Positions 28,916 through 37,181 of a stretch of DNA of 58,592 nucleotides are shown in pieces (position 1 is the stretch's first letter; each line of letters starts with the position of its first letter). The translations under genes and the position numbers were made by a program. The stretch comes from Deltaproteobacteria bacterium. GTDB taxonomy: Bacteria; Desulfobacterota; Syntrophia; Syntrophales; UBA5619. The DNA lies in NCBI GenBank assembly GCA_021817825.1, contig JAKAFS010000010.1:1-58592 (forward strand), read 5' to 3'. The notes under the pieces were generated by a model. That model was not told the origin of the DNA, did not search any database, and was given only the letters and a program-made list of their open reading frames with translations.

Positions 28916-30352
28916 TTAGTCCTTTGCGCCGACCAGCTTCCGGCGCAGCTGTTCGATCTCGTCTTCCAGCATGAGATTCTTCTGACGCAGGCGGTTGGCA
29001 TCGGCAAGATAACGGTCTTTGATATCGTCATAATAGGTGCAGCGGTTGCGCCCGTCTTCCTTGCTGACATAGAGCGCCTTGTCGGCCTGGTCGATGGCAT
29101 CCATCACGGCGTTCATGGACACCTCAAATTCGGCAATTCCTACAGAAATCGTAATCGGTTGATCGATGCCCTGGTCGGCAAAGGAGACGGCTTGAATATT
29201 CCTGCGCAGGTCCTCCATAATATCGAGCACCGCCTGCTTTTCGTAGCCGTAAAAGACCGCGCAAAATTCTTCGCCGCCGTATCGGTAGGCATAGGGCACC
29301 CCTTCCCGGATCGCTTGGGCCACTGTCTTGAGGACTTTGTCCCCAACGGGATGGCCGTAGGTGTCGTTCAGGGTTTTGAACTTGTCGATATCGATCATGG
29401 CGACAAACAGCTTTTTCCGCCCCGTCTTGAACTGCTTGAACAAACGACCCATCTGCTCGGTAAGCTTGCGTTTATTATACAGCTGGGTGAGATCGTCGGT
29501 ATAGACCTTGGCGGCCAGCAGCCGGTTTTGATTGGCCTCAATAATGCGGGCGGCCACCGGGGCCACGAAATCGACTTTCTTGATCCAGATATCCCTGTCG
29601 AAATCTTCTGTTTTTGTGCAGAGGATGCGGCAATGACCGATCTGGCGACCTTCCACGGTCAAGGGAACCTCATAGATGGTTTCCTGCACTTCCTGAAAAG
29701 TCGCCTGACCAACGGCACGCGGCGGTTCCGTACTTTCTTCCTTCTGCTGGTTGTAGACGAAAACGTTCCCGTCGGTATTCAGGTTGGAGGTCAGCAATTT
29801 GTCATCGTCGAACAGAAAGACTTCGATGTGCTTGGCATTGAGAAAATTGAGGATTCGGCTCATCGCCTTCTCAAAGGGGACAAGTTGGATATCCACCAGC
29901 CACTGGATATGCCGCATGCCCTGTTCGGCCAGTTCAAGTTCCTGGAGGTTGGCGATCTGGGATTCCGCCATCTCTTTCTGCACAAATTTAAGACGGTCCA
30001 CCTCCGTCAGACTATTCTGGGCGATTTTCTGCGCCAGCTGATACCGCTCGAGAAGAATGGCAATTTTTATATACACCTGCTCAATGCGGTCGCGATTCCT
30101 GAACACCACGCCGAGTTTGCCGGGTTCAAGGGCATCGATCACCTCGGCGCCGAGCTTCTCGCGGATGATGGAAATGTACTTACGGGGGATTCCACGCAGG
30201 CACTCAGCGGAGACGTCATCCTCGATCTGGCGCAATTGCCCCTGTAAATCGTTTAAGGCCGCAACGTCAAGTTTGGCCGTGTTCGACCGCTTTTCGACAT
30301 CCGCAAGAATCTCCTGAACTATGGCACGGGCGCTATCCAATGGCCTTTTCAT
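28916..30352 (-). CDS. Diguanylate cyclase (GGDEF) with unclassified N-terminal sensor
   Basis: A 478-residue soluble protein. The first 290 residues are helical then GAF-like and carry no transmembrane segment. The GGDEF domain begins TDDLTQLYNKRKL near 300; the active-site loop is YRYGGEEF (GGEEF 359-363), the FKTLNDTYGHPVGD segment binds GTP and metal, and ISVGIAEFE follows. It should make cyclic di-GMP from two GTP. The inhibitory I-site RxxD is missing: the residues six and nine before the loop are Pro and Glu, so product feedback may be absent. A C-terminal coiled coil (about 445-478) could drive dimerisation. Signal unknown. Confidence 0.9.
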   Translation of the reverse strand: MKRPLDSARAIVQEILADVEKRSNTAKLDVAALNDLQGQLRQIEDDVSAECLRGIPRKYISIIREKLGAEVIDALEPGKLGVVFRNRDRIEQVYIKIAILLERYQLAQKIAQNSLTEVDRLKFVQKEMAESQIANLQELELAEQGMRHIQWLVDIQLVPFEKAMSRILNFLNAKHIEVFLFDDDKLLTSNLNTDGNVFVYNQQKEESTEPPRAVGQATFQEVQETIYEVPLTVEGRQIGHCRILCTKTEDFDRDIWIKKVDFVAPVAARIIEANQNRLLAAKVYTDDLTQLYNKRKLTEQMGRLFKQFKTGRKKLFVAMIDIDKFKTLNDTYGHPVGDKVLKTVAQAIREGVPYAYRYGGEEFCAVFYGYEKQAVLDIMEDLRRNIQAVSFADQGIDQPITISVGIAEFEVSMNAVMDAIDQADKALYVSKEDGRNRCTYYDDIKDRYLADANRLRQKNLMLEDEIEQLRRKLVGAKD

Positions 30353-30550
30353 ATTTCATACCCTGCGCGTTGCTGTGGTGACACGATACACTCCCTGCAT
30401 TCCTCATCATACTGCGGGATGCTTAACAAGATATTATTTCATTGTAAAGAAGAGTTATTGGCGTTCTCCACCGCAAGTAGCGGAGAATCTTCAATCCTTT
30501 TTTCTGCTGAGCGCGGTGGCTGGAGAGCCTCTGCGAGGCTGCCCGCGCCC

Positions 30551-32914
30551 TCACGCTTGGATGAGCCCCAGAATTGCCAGGGCCGCCTCCTTGGCCCGGG
30601 GCCCCACCTCGAGGGTCGGGCCCACGCAGGAGGGACAGCCGCAGGTGCAGGGGCAGGCCTGGATGAGCCGCCGGGCCGAGGCGAGCAGTTCCTCGTGGCG
30701 CTCGAAGAGGAGATCGGAAAAACCGATCCCGCCGGGGTAGGCGTCGAAGAGAAAGATCGTCGGGTCGAAGGCGTCCATCGTCGGGGCCGCGCCCTCTTCG
30801 TTGCCGGGCGCCGTCGTGATCGTGCGCCAGTTGCGGTCTTTCCTGACGAACCACTCGCCGCTCTTGTCGCCGATCGCCCGGTCGATGTCGTGGAGGTCCG
30901 CCATGAGCATCATCGCCGCCAGGTGGTGGAGGGCGTAGGCGAGTCCCGCCAGACCGTCGATGATCTCCTCCTGGCTGTACGAGAGATTGGCCAGGCGGTC
31001 CCTCGGGATCGTGAACCAGTAGCTCGTGGTGTGCATGTCCTTTTCCGGCAGGTTCACGTCGCCGTATCCCAGATTCTCGGAGGTGTAGAACTTGATCTTC
31101 TTGTAGCCCACCACCTTGCTCACCACCTGGACTTCGCCGTGCTCGACGAGGATCTCCCGGCCCGGTTTTTTTGCAAAGGCGTCGATCACCCGGACGTTGG
31201 TGTAGGTCATGGCGTCGGTGTAGTATTCCACCTCGACCTTGCGGACATAGGCGGTCTTCCGCTCCAGGTCCAGCTTGTCTACGTAGTACTGCTGCGATTC
31301 GACCATATAGATCGCATCGGTGTGGACGGCGGTGAAGGCGCTGTCCCAGTCCACCTCGGCGATGACCCGGTGGTTGCCCGCCTCGGTCGCATCGACGACG
31401 ACGACGTTCTCCGGATTGATGCTCCGGAGACTCACCTCGTCGGCCGGGTAGCTTTCGGCCGACCAGTGCCAGCGGTCGCTGACCCGGTGGAGAATCCCCT
31501 TCTGTTCGAGGTAATCGAGGAGTTCCTCCAGGTTTTCGCCGCCGAATTTCTCGCCTTTCTCGAAGGGAAGCTCGAAGGCGGCGCTCTTGATGTGGTGCAT
31601 GAGGATCAGCAGGTTGTCGGGGTTGACCCGGCAGTGTTCGGGAGAACGGGAGAAGAAGTACTCGGGGTTCTCGACGATGAACTGGTCCAGGGGCGAGCTG
31701 CGGGCGACGAGAATGGCCAGGCTCTGCCCCGAGCGCCTTCCGGCCCGTCCCGCCTGCTGCCAGGTGCTGGCGATGGAGCCGGGATAGCCGCAGAGGAGCG
31801 CCGCTTCCAGATCGCCAATGTCGATTCCCAGTTCCAGGGCGTTGGTCGTGACCACCCCCATGACCTCCCGGTTCCGGAGGCCTGCCTCGATCTGCCGGCG
31901 CAGGTTCGGCAGATAGCCGCCCCGGTAGCCGGTCACGAACTGGGTATCCACCGGCTTGCCTTTGGCAAACTGGTCTTTGAGGTACTTGGTCAGGACCTCG
32001 ACGTTGAGCCTGCTCGTGGCAAAGACGATCGTCTGGATCGCGTTTTCGATCAATTCCGCGGCAATCTTCCGGACCGGCGTCAGGGCGGACTGGCGGATCC
32101 CCAGCTCCCGATTCACGATGGGCGGGTTGTAGAGGATGAAGGTCTTGGCCGCGGCAGGCGCGCCGCTCTCGTCGATGAGGGCGACGGGCCGCTCCAGGAG
32201 CCGCTCGGCGTGCTCCTGGGGGTTCGCGACCGTCGCCGAGCAGCAGATGAAGACCGGGTCGCGGCCGTAGAAGCGGCAGATTCGGACCAGCCGCCGCAGG
32301 ACGTTCGTCAGGTGGGAGCCGAAGACGCCCCGGTAGACGTGGAGCTCGTCGATGACGATGTATTGCAGGTTCGCGAAGAGTTTCTGCCACTTCGTGTGGT
32401 GGGGCAGGATCCCGGCGTGGAGCATGTCGGGGTTCGTGACGACGACGTGCCCCTGGCGGCGGATCGCCTGGCGGGCGTCGTCGGGGGTGTCGCCGTCGTA
32501 GGTGTAGGTCTTGATGTCCGCCTGCATCGCGCCGATGAGTCCGTGGATCTCGTGCATCTGGTCCTGGGCGAGGGCCTTGGTGGGAAAGAGGTAGAGGGCG
32601 CGCGTCTCGGGCGCTTCGAGGATCCGTTGGAGGACCGGGATGTTGTAACAGAGGGTTTTGCCGCTCGCCGTCGGTGTGACGAGGACGACGCTCCGGCCTT
32701 CGCGAACCTGATCGACGGCAAGGGCCTGGTGGCTGTAGAGCTTTTCGATCCCCCGGTCCGCAAGGACCTTCTTCAGCGACGGATGGACCCAGGCCGGGAA
32801 GTCGGCGAATTGGCCGGGACGGGCGGGGATCTTCCGGAGCGCCCGGACGTTCTCCATGAACCGCCGGTCCTTCGACTGCCGCGCGAGCCACTCTTCCAAG
32901 GTCAACTTTGCCAT
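30551..32914 (-). CDS. MrfA/YprA (Hrq1-like) superfamily 2 helicase with DUF1998 metal-binding domain
   Basis: A 787-residue DNA helicase. Walker A is TPTASGKT (80-87), Walker B is DELH (189-192), motif VI is QAGRAGRRSGQS. The C-terminal third is the DUF1998/MZB domain with a tight zinc-type cysteine cluster C754, C756, C758, C760 and C763 (CPCTCGCPSC). This architecture defines Bacillus subtilis MrfA (YprA) and yeast Hrq1, 3'-5' helicases used in repair of mitomycin-C and crosslink damage. The cognate nuclease-like gene lies at 21133-22494 rather than adjacent. ATG 32914 is chosen because the conserved fold starts there; an in-frame codon at 32962 adds 16 unlikely residues. Confidence 0.87.
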   Translation of the reverse strand: MAKLTLEEWLARQSKDRRFMENVRALRKIPARPGQFADFPAWVHPSLKKVLADRGIEKLYSHQALAVDQVREGRSVVLVTPTASGKTLCYNIPVLQRILEAPETRALYLFPTKALAQDQMHEIHGLIGAMQADIKTYTYDGDTPDDARQAIRRQGHVVVTNPDMLHAGILPHHTKWQKLFANLQYIVIDELHVYRGVFGSHLTNVLRRLVRICRFYGRDPVFICCSATVANPQEHAERLLERPVALIDESGAPAAAKTFILYNPPIVNRELGIRQSALTPVRKIAAELIENAIQTIVFATSRLNVEVLTKYLKDQFAKGKPVDTQFVTGYRGGYLPNLRRQIEAGLRNREVMGVVTTNALELGIDIGDLEAALLCGYPGSIASTWQQAGRAGRRSGQSLAILVARSSPLDQFIVENPEYFFSRSPEHCRVNPDNLLILMHHIKSAAFELPFEKGEKFGGENLEELLDYLEQKGILHRVSDRWHWSAESYPADEVSLRSINPENVVVVDATEAGNHRVIAEVDWDSAFTAVHTDAIYMVESQQYYVDKLDLERKTAYVRKVEVEYYTDAMTYTNVRVIDAFAKKPGREILVEHGEVQVVSKVVGYKKIKFYTSENLGYGDVNLPEKDMHTTSYWFTIPRDRLANLSYSQEEIIDGLAGLAYALHHLAAMMLMADLHDIDRAIGDKSGEWFVRKDRNWRTITTAPGNEEGAAPTMDAFDPTIFLFDAYPGGIGFSDLLFERHEELLASARRLIQACPCTCGCPSCVGPTLEVGPRAKEAALAILGLIQA

Positions 32915-33124
32915 GGCCGGAACTTTACCCCTTTTTGCGCAATTTAGCAATTCCGCCCTCATTCGCTGTCGGACCCCAAAGTATCGACAAACCGGCTCTC
33001 GGCTAGGGCGGGAAAAAAATCCTGGGTCACGCTATGTCAAAAGGCAGATAATTTTCAACATCTCAATATGATGCATCAATTATTCTTCAAGCCCGAGGCG
33101 CCCCAATCCTTGCCACCCCCATAG

Positions 33125-33169
33125 ATTGTATACAATTTCCTTGACTCGCCTGACTCCCCTCCGTATACT
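33125..33169 (+). promoter_or_regulatory. Promoter with adjacent palindromic operator, flavoprotein gene
   Basis: TTGACT at 33141-33146, exactly 17 nt, TATACT at 33164-33169. Four bases upstream of the -35 is the perfect 12-bp palindrome ATTGTATACAAT (33125-33136), a plausible site for a dimeric regulator, of the GntR type by its GTATAC core (inference). Leader of about 87 nt to the ATG at 33263. Confidence 0.65.
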
Positions 33170-33262
33170 TCCGCACCGCAAAAGTACGTTCTTGCCGGAA
33201 AATGGGCTGTTTATAGATGTCGTCTCCTTTTTAACCAACCGAACAGAAAGGAAAAAACAACT

Positions 33263-34873
33263 ATGGCATTGAAAGAAAAAGAGAAGACCGCGATCAGCCG
33301 GCGTCACCTTTTGAAAGGCGCGGTATTGGGAAGCGCCGGGGTGGCCGCCGCCGGCGTGCTCGGCAGCGCGAGGACCGCTGCGGCGGCAGTTCCGAAGAAG
33401 TGGGACATGCAGGCGGACGTGGTGTGCATCGGCTACGGCGGCGCCGGGGCGGTCACCGCCATCACGGCTGCCGACCTGGGGGCGACCGTGATCATCATCG
33501 AAAAGCAGCCGGACGACCTGCCGACCAACATCCGCCACACCCCGAACATCCGTTCGGCCACGGGTTCTCTCGTTTGCACGACCGATGCGCAAAAGGCGTC
33601 GGACCATATGTTTGCCGCCTCATGGGGCAAGACCCCCCGGGACATTTGCGATGTCTGGGGCAAGTATGCCATGACCAATGCGCAGTGGGTGGAAAAGATG
33701 GGCGGGAAGGTGTCGCCTTCCACGGGGGTCCGGGGAGAATTCCCCAACTTGCCGGGCGCCGACGCCATCGACCGCCGTTCCTTGATGGGCGGCGGCCCGG
33801 TCTTCTTCAAGATCCTGGACGAGAATATCAAGAAACGGAAAGACAAGATCAAGGTCGTCTATGAAGCGCCGGGAAAAGAATTGGTTGTCGATGCCAAAGG
33901 AACGGTCATCGGCGTGATTGCTGAAAAGGGCGGTAAAAAGATAGCGATCAAGGGAAAAAAGGCCGTGGTCCTGACCTGTGGCGGATACGAATGGGATGAG
34001 GAACTGGTGGCGAATTTCTTCCATGCTTCCCCGGCCTACTTCTACGGGAATCCGGACAATACCGGCGACGGCATCCGCATGGCCGCCAAGGTCGGTGCAG
34101 GGATGTGGCATTTCAACTCCATCTTCGGGCGGCTCACGCCGAAAATGCCGGGGGTGAAACCGGGATTCAGAGGCGGCACGCCCCGGGGATTCATCCTGGT
34201 CAACAAATACGGCAAGCGCTTTTTCCGGGAACTTCCCTTGCCGTCGAGCAGCCTCCCCATCGAGGCCTGCGTGTTCGAAAACGAAGTGCCCGAATTTCCG
34301 GCCATCCCCTGCTACTCGGTCTTCGACGATACGGCGCTGAAATTGGGCGAGCCTTGCAGCACCGCCTCGAAAGGCCTTCTGGCCGACGGCAAGACGCAGC
34401 AGCGCTTTTACGACTGGAGCAAAGGTTATGTCGACGAGATCAAGAGCGGTTTCTTGCTGAAAGGCGAGACCATCGAAGAACTCGCCAAGGTGATCGTGGC
34501 GGACAGGGAAAACGAAGGGCGCATGAAACCGGAAGTCCTCCGGGCCACGATCGAAAGGTACAACAAATTCTGCGAAGAAAAAGTGGATCACGATTTCGAG
34601 CGCGACCCCAAGAGCCTGGTCCCTGTCAAAAAGGGGCCTTTCTATGCCCTGAAGATGTATCCGGGCGGCGCCATGACCACGGGCGGCCCGAAGAAGAATG
34701 CCCAGGCCCAGGTCCTCGATGCCTTCAACAAGCCGATTCCCCATCTCTATGCGGCCGGCGAGTGCGGCTCCATCCATGGCCTTTTGTATCTCTCTCCGGG
34801 CAGCAACATTTGCGAATTGCTCGTCTTCGGCCGGGTGGCGGGCGAGAATGCCGTGAAGGAAAAAGCGGTGTAA
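33263..34873 (+). CDS. Tat-exported FAD-dependent reductase (fumarate reductase/urocanate reductase flavoprotein family)
   Basis: A 536-residue flavoprotein with a twin-arginine signal (ISRRHLLKGA, R13-R14, then a long Ala-rich hydrophobic stretch cleaved near residue 42). The FAD Rossmann motif is CIGYGGAGA (G57 to G62) with the ribose-binding Glu in IIIEK. The C-terminal GAMTTGGPKKNAQAQVLD and HLYAAGECGS blocks are those of the fumarate-reductase/3-ketosteroid-dehydrogenase family. A tetraheme cytochrome gene follows, so the pair resembles a split flavocytochrome that reduces an alkene-type acceptor in the periplasm during anaerobic respiration. The actual acceptor is not evident. Strong promoter and palindrome upstream. 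Confidence 0.87.
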   Translation: MALKEKEKTAISRRHLLKGAVLGSAGVAAAGVLGSARTAAAAVPKKWDMQADVVCIGYGGAGAVTAITAADLGATVIIIEKQPDDLPTNIRHTPNIRSATGSLVCTTDAQKASDHMFAASWGKTPRDICDVWGKYAMTNAQWVEKMGGKVSPSTGVRGEFPNLPGADAIDRRSLMGGGPVFFKILDENIKKRKDKIKVVYEAPGKELVVDAKGTVIGVIAEKGGKKIAIKGKKAVVLTCGGYEWDEELVANFFHASPAYFYGNPDNTGDGIRMAAKVGAGMWHFNSIFGRLTPKMPGVKPGFRGGTPRGFILVNKYGKRFFRELPLPSSSLPIEACVFENEVPEFPAIPCYSVFDDTALKLGEPCSTASKGLLADGKTQQRFYDWSKGYVDEIKSGFLLKGETIEELAKVIVADRENEGRMKPEVLRATIERYNKFCEEKVDHDFERDPKSLVPVKKGPFYALKMYPGGAMTTGGPKKNAQAQVLDAFNKPIPHLYAAGECGSIHGLLYLSPGSNICELLVFGRVAGENAVKEKAV

Positions 34874-34901
34874 TTCAACAGCGCCGATGACATTGAATGT
34901 T

Positions 34902-35008
34902 CCGGGGCGTATCGTAGGTGCGGAGTTGTTCCGGAGCACGCGCCTGCCCCGGTAAGAGAATGTGATTCCCCGGCGGGGGAGCGGATCATCTGTCCGCTTC
35001 CTCGCCGG
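34902..35008 (+). other. Structured intercistronic region between flavoprotein and cytochrome genes
   Basis: In the 226-bp gap, CCGGGGC (34902-34908) pairs perfectly with GCCCCGG (34946-34952), enclosing a smaller GTGC/GCAC hairpin. A second hairpin has outer arms CCGGCG/CGCCGG (34970-34975 and 35003-35008) and inner arms AGCGGA/TCCGCT (34980-34985 and 34993-34998). No known riboswitch consensus was recognised. It may set the stoichiometry of the two proteins by processing or attenuation. Confidence 0.35.
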
Positions 35009-35099
35009 CGGTCCTTTCGCAATGCCCCTGAGGCCCGGGAGCCGACCGGCACTGAAGTTGGCGCCAGTTCCACGGAAAGATCAACAAGGAGGATGTTTC

Positions 35100-35474
35100 A
35101 TGAAGCGCAATATCGTGCGAGCCCTGTTTCTGGTACTCGCATTCTCTCTATCCGCCGCCTTTTCGTCGGCTCAAACAGCGCCCGGGACCAAGGATACGAC
35201 GAAAACTTGCCTTTCCTGCCACGGGCCTTACGACAAGCTCAGGGCCGCAGGTTCCAACTATGTGTGGCCAAAGGGCGAGAAGCATTCGCCGCACATGTAC
35301 GTGCGCCACAATACCAAGGACATTCCGGAATGCATCAACTGCCACAAGGTGCACGCCATGCCGCCGACTCCGGCCGGCACGGCCGCGATGGGAAAGGCGA
35401 ATCCGGAGTATTGCTTTACCTGTCACCATACCAAAGAGCTTACCTGCGGCACCTGTCACGAAGCGCCGAACTAA
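35100..35474 (+). CDS. Periplasmic tetraheme cytochrome c
   Basis: A 124-residue secreted cytochrome: signal peptide (cleavage near SSAQ, residue 25) and four CxxCH heme sites at residues 37-41, 78-82, 105-109 and 116-120. Extra histidines (H62, H65, H70, H85, H110) can supply the second axial ligands, giving bis-His low-potential hemes. It is far smaller than NrfH/NapC proteins and lacks their membrane anchor. As the gene after the flavoprotein, it is the likely electron donor to that enzyme, as the heme domain is in Shewanella-type flavocytochrome c. AAGGAGG lies 6 nt before the ATG at 35100; earlier in-frame Mets do not start a signal peptide. Confidence 0.88.
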   Translation: MKRNIVRALFLVLAFSLSAAFSSAQTAPGTKDTTKTCLSCHGPYDKLRAAGSNYVWPKGEKHSPHMYVRHNTKDIPECINCHKVHAMPPTPAGTAAMGKANPEYCFTCHHTKELTCGTCHEAPN

Positions 35475-35489
35475 AGTCAGCGAAGGGCA

Positions 35490-36398
35490 TTAAGAACCGC
35501 TCGGGTTTTCTGAACGCTCCCAGGAAGGATTTGGCAGGGCCTGGATTCGGAATTCTTTCCAGTCCAGGCCGCTCTGCCATTGGGGCAGCTTTATTGCTGG
35601 CCCTGAGATTCGGACCAGTGGTGGGTTTCTCTCGGCCAGGGAGTTGATTTTGCCCCACAGCGTGATGTCTCCCCAGTATTGCGGCGGCGTCTCTGCCGCC
35701 GCTACGGCGGCAGAGATCGCCGCTGGGGTTTCGCAACCACTGCGGATCGCCTCCAGGGCGAGGCTTTCCAGCTTTCCCATGCCGGTCGCCGGATCCGGCT
35801 GCTCCTGAAGCCAGCGCGTCACCGCGGCAGGAATCCAGGGCAGGGGCGCGTCGGTAAGGGCGGCCAGCTCCTCGAACCTTCCTAAATCCTGGGTCGCGAA
35901 TGCCCCATCCACCACCTTGGCAAAGCGGAACTGGGCCTCGGTGACCGGGTGCCGATTGCCATAGAGGGATGCCAGTTGCAAAGGCTGGAGCTGGCCGAGG
36001 CCGTTGAAAGGAACGACCCCGGGAAAGGCAGCGACGCACAGTAGCTCGGCCTTTGGAATTCCCAAATGCCGCAGGCACGCCAGGATGTGGACCAGCATCG
36101 CCTGATCGAAGAGGCAGGCATCGAACCACAGGACGATCCGTTCATACCCGGCGGCTGCGGCAAGTTTTCGATACTGGTTTTCCAGCGTGCGGAGAATGAA
36201 ATCCCTGTCCAGTCCCCCGGCGGTCGTCTCTTCGAGGAATCGGGCTCGCGCCTGGAGCGTTTCGTCCTCGGGCCAGCCGGGGTTCCGAGGTCCCTCGTAG
36301 AGGATGTCGTGCCAGACGAACACCTCGCCGGAAATGCCGGATTTGCTCAGAAGCCCCCCGGCGCAGTCGCCGCTGGTAATGTGAAGCGTGTTGCTCAT
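35490..36398 (-). CDS. DUF1835-domain protein of unknown function
   Basis: A 302-residue protein beginning LHITSGDCAGGLL, followed by VFVWHDILYEGPRNPG and LWFDACLFDQAM, the conserved blocks of DUF1835. The C-terminal part, including ALEAIRSGC and TLWGKINSL, fits the DUF3658 region often fused to it. Both families lack a proven function. No signal peptide or membrane segment. It is convergent with the cytochrome gene, with 15 bp between stops. GGCAGGATTC before the ATG is a modest ribosome-binding site. Acidic and Trp-rich patches are conserved but give no catalytic hint. Confidence 0.75.
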   Translation of the reverse strand: MSNTLHITSGDCAGGLLSKSGISGEVFVWHDILYEGPRNPGWPEDETLQARARFLEETTAGGLDRDFILRTLENQYRKLAAAAGYERIVLWFDACLFDQAMLVHILACLRHLGIPKAELLCVAAFPGVVPFNGLGQLQPLQLASLYGNRHPVTEAQFRFAKVVDGAFATQDLGRFEELAALTDAPLPWIPAAVTRWLQEQPDPATGMGKLESLALEAIRSGCETPAAISAAVAAAETPPQYWGDITLWGKINSLAERNPPLVRISGPAIKLPQWQSGLDWKEFRIQALPNPSWERSENPSGS

Positions 36399-36461
36399 GA
36401 ATCCTGCCTCTTTTCTTGAATGACTTTTTGCGCCGGCAAGGTCGATCCCGTCTCCCGATCC

Positions 36462-37172
36462 TCATTCATCCGTGCGGTCCCTGGGAGGATCGAAAAGAGA
36501 GGTCTGAATTTCCTCATCCCGACCGGTCTTCCTGGCGGGACCGGCAGGCGGCGGGTGAGGGGCCGCCGTCTCGATCACCATTTCCGCCGACCGGTAGGGA
36601 ACCAGGAGCGGCCGGAGTGCCTCGGGATCGCGGACTTTAGGATCGAGCCAGAGCGCCTCTTTGTCCTTGGGAAGAAGCACCGGCATCCGGTCGTGGAGGA
36701 GGGCGATAAGGTCATTCGGTTCCGTCGTGACGATAGTGCAGGTGCCGATCGTCTCCCCCGACGGAGCGCGCCAGGTTTCGTAGAGACCGGCCATGGCAAA
36801 GGGCTCTCCGGAACGAAGTCCGAAACGGACGGCCTGCTTCTTCCCCTTCTCGCCCGTCCACTCGTAGAAGCCGTCGGCCGGGATCAGGCAGCGGCGGCTT
36901 CGGAAGGCCTCCTTGAAACTCGGTTTTTCGGACAGGGTCTCGGCCCGGGCGTTGAAGAGCTTCCTCCCGATGGCCGGGTCTGTTGCCCACCCGGGGATGA
37001 GCCCCCAGCGCAAGGGCAGGGCGGTGCGGCGTCCCTCTTTGTCCGCGATCGCGACCACAACCTGGCCGGGAAGGAAATCACCGGGCGGCAGGGCTTCAAA
37101 AGCGCCCCCCTCGGCGGCAAAGCGCGCCATCATCACCGCCTGGTCGGTCAAGAGATAAAAACAGCCGCACAT
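36462..37172 (-). CDS. SRAP/HMCES-family abasic-site DNA-protein crosslink protein (YedK-like)
   Basis: A 236-residue SOS-response-associated peptidase. Cys2 directly after the initiator Met is the residue that crosslinks to abasic sites once Met is removed. The other conserved residues are in place: N74 in NARAET, E104 in GFYEW and H160 in LLHDRMPVLL. The protein shields abasic sites in single-stranded DNA. The family's start must be this ATG since Cys2 is catalytic. It lies 9 bp upstream of the acyl-CoA synthetase stop, on the same strand. It forms, with the MrfA- and MrfB-like genes, a loose set of DNA-damage functions in the window. Confidence 0.92.
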   Translation of the reverse strand: MCGCFYLLTDQAVMMARFAAEGGAFEALPPGDFLPGQVVVAIADKEGRRTALPLRWGLIPGWATDPAIGRKLFNARAETLSEKPSFKEAFRSRRCLIPADGFYEWTGEKGKKQAVRFGLRSGEPFAMAGLYETWRAPSGETIGTCTIVTTEPNDLIALLHDRMPVLLPKDKEALWLDPKVRDPEALRPLLVPYRSAEMVIETAAPHPPPAGPARKTGRDEEIQTSLFDPPRDRTDE

Positions 37173-37181
37173 CCTTGTTTG

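Noticed and set aside
30419..32947. An 842-codon open frame on the plus strand
   Set aside because: Antisense to the MrfA-like helicase, whose helicase motifs and zinc cysteines are clear.
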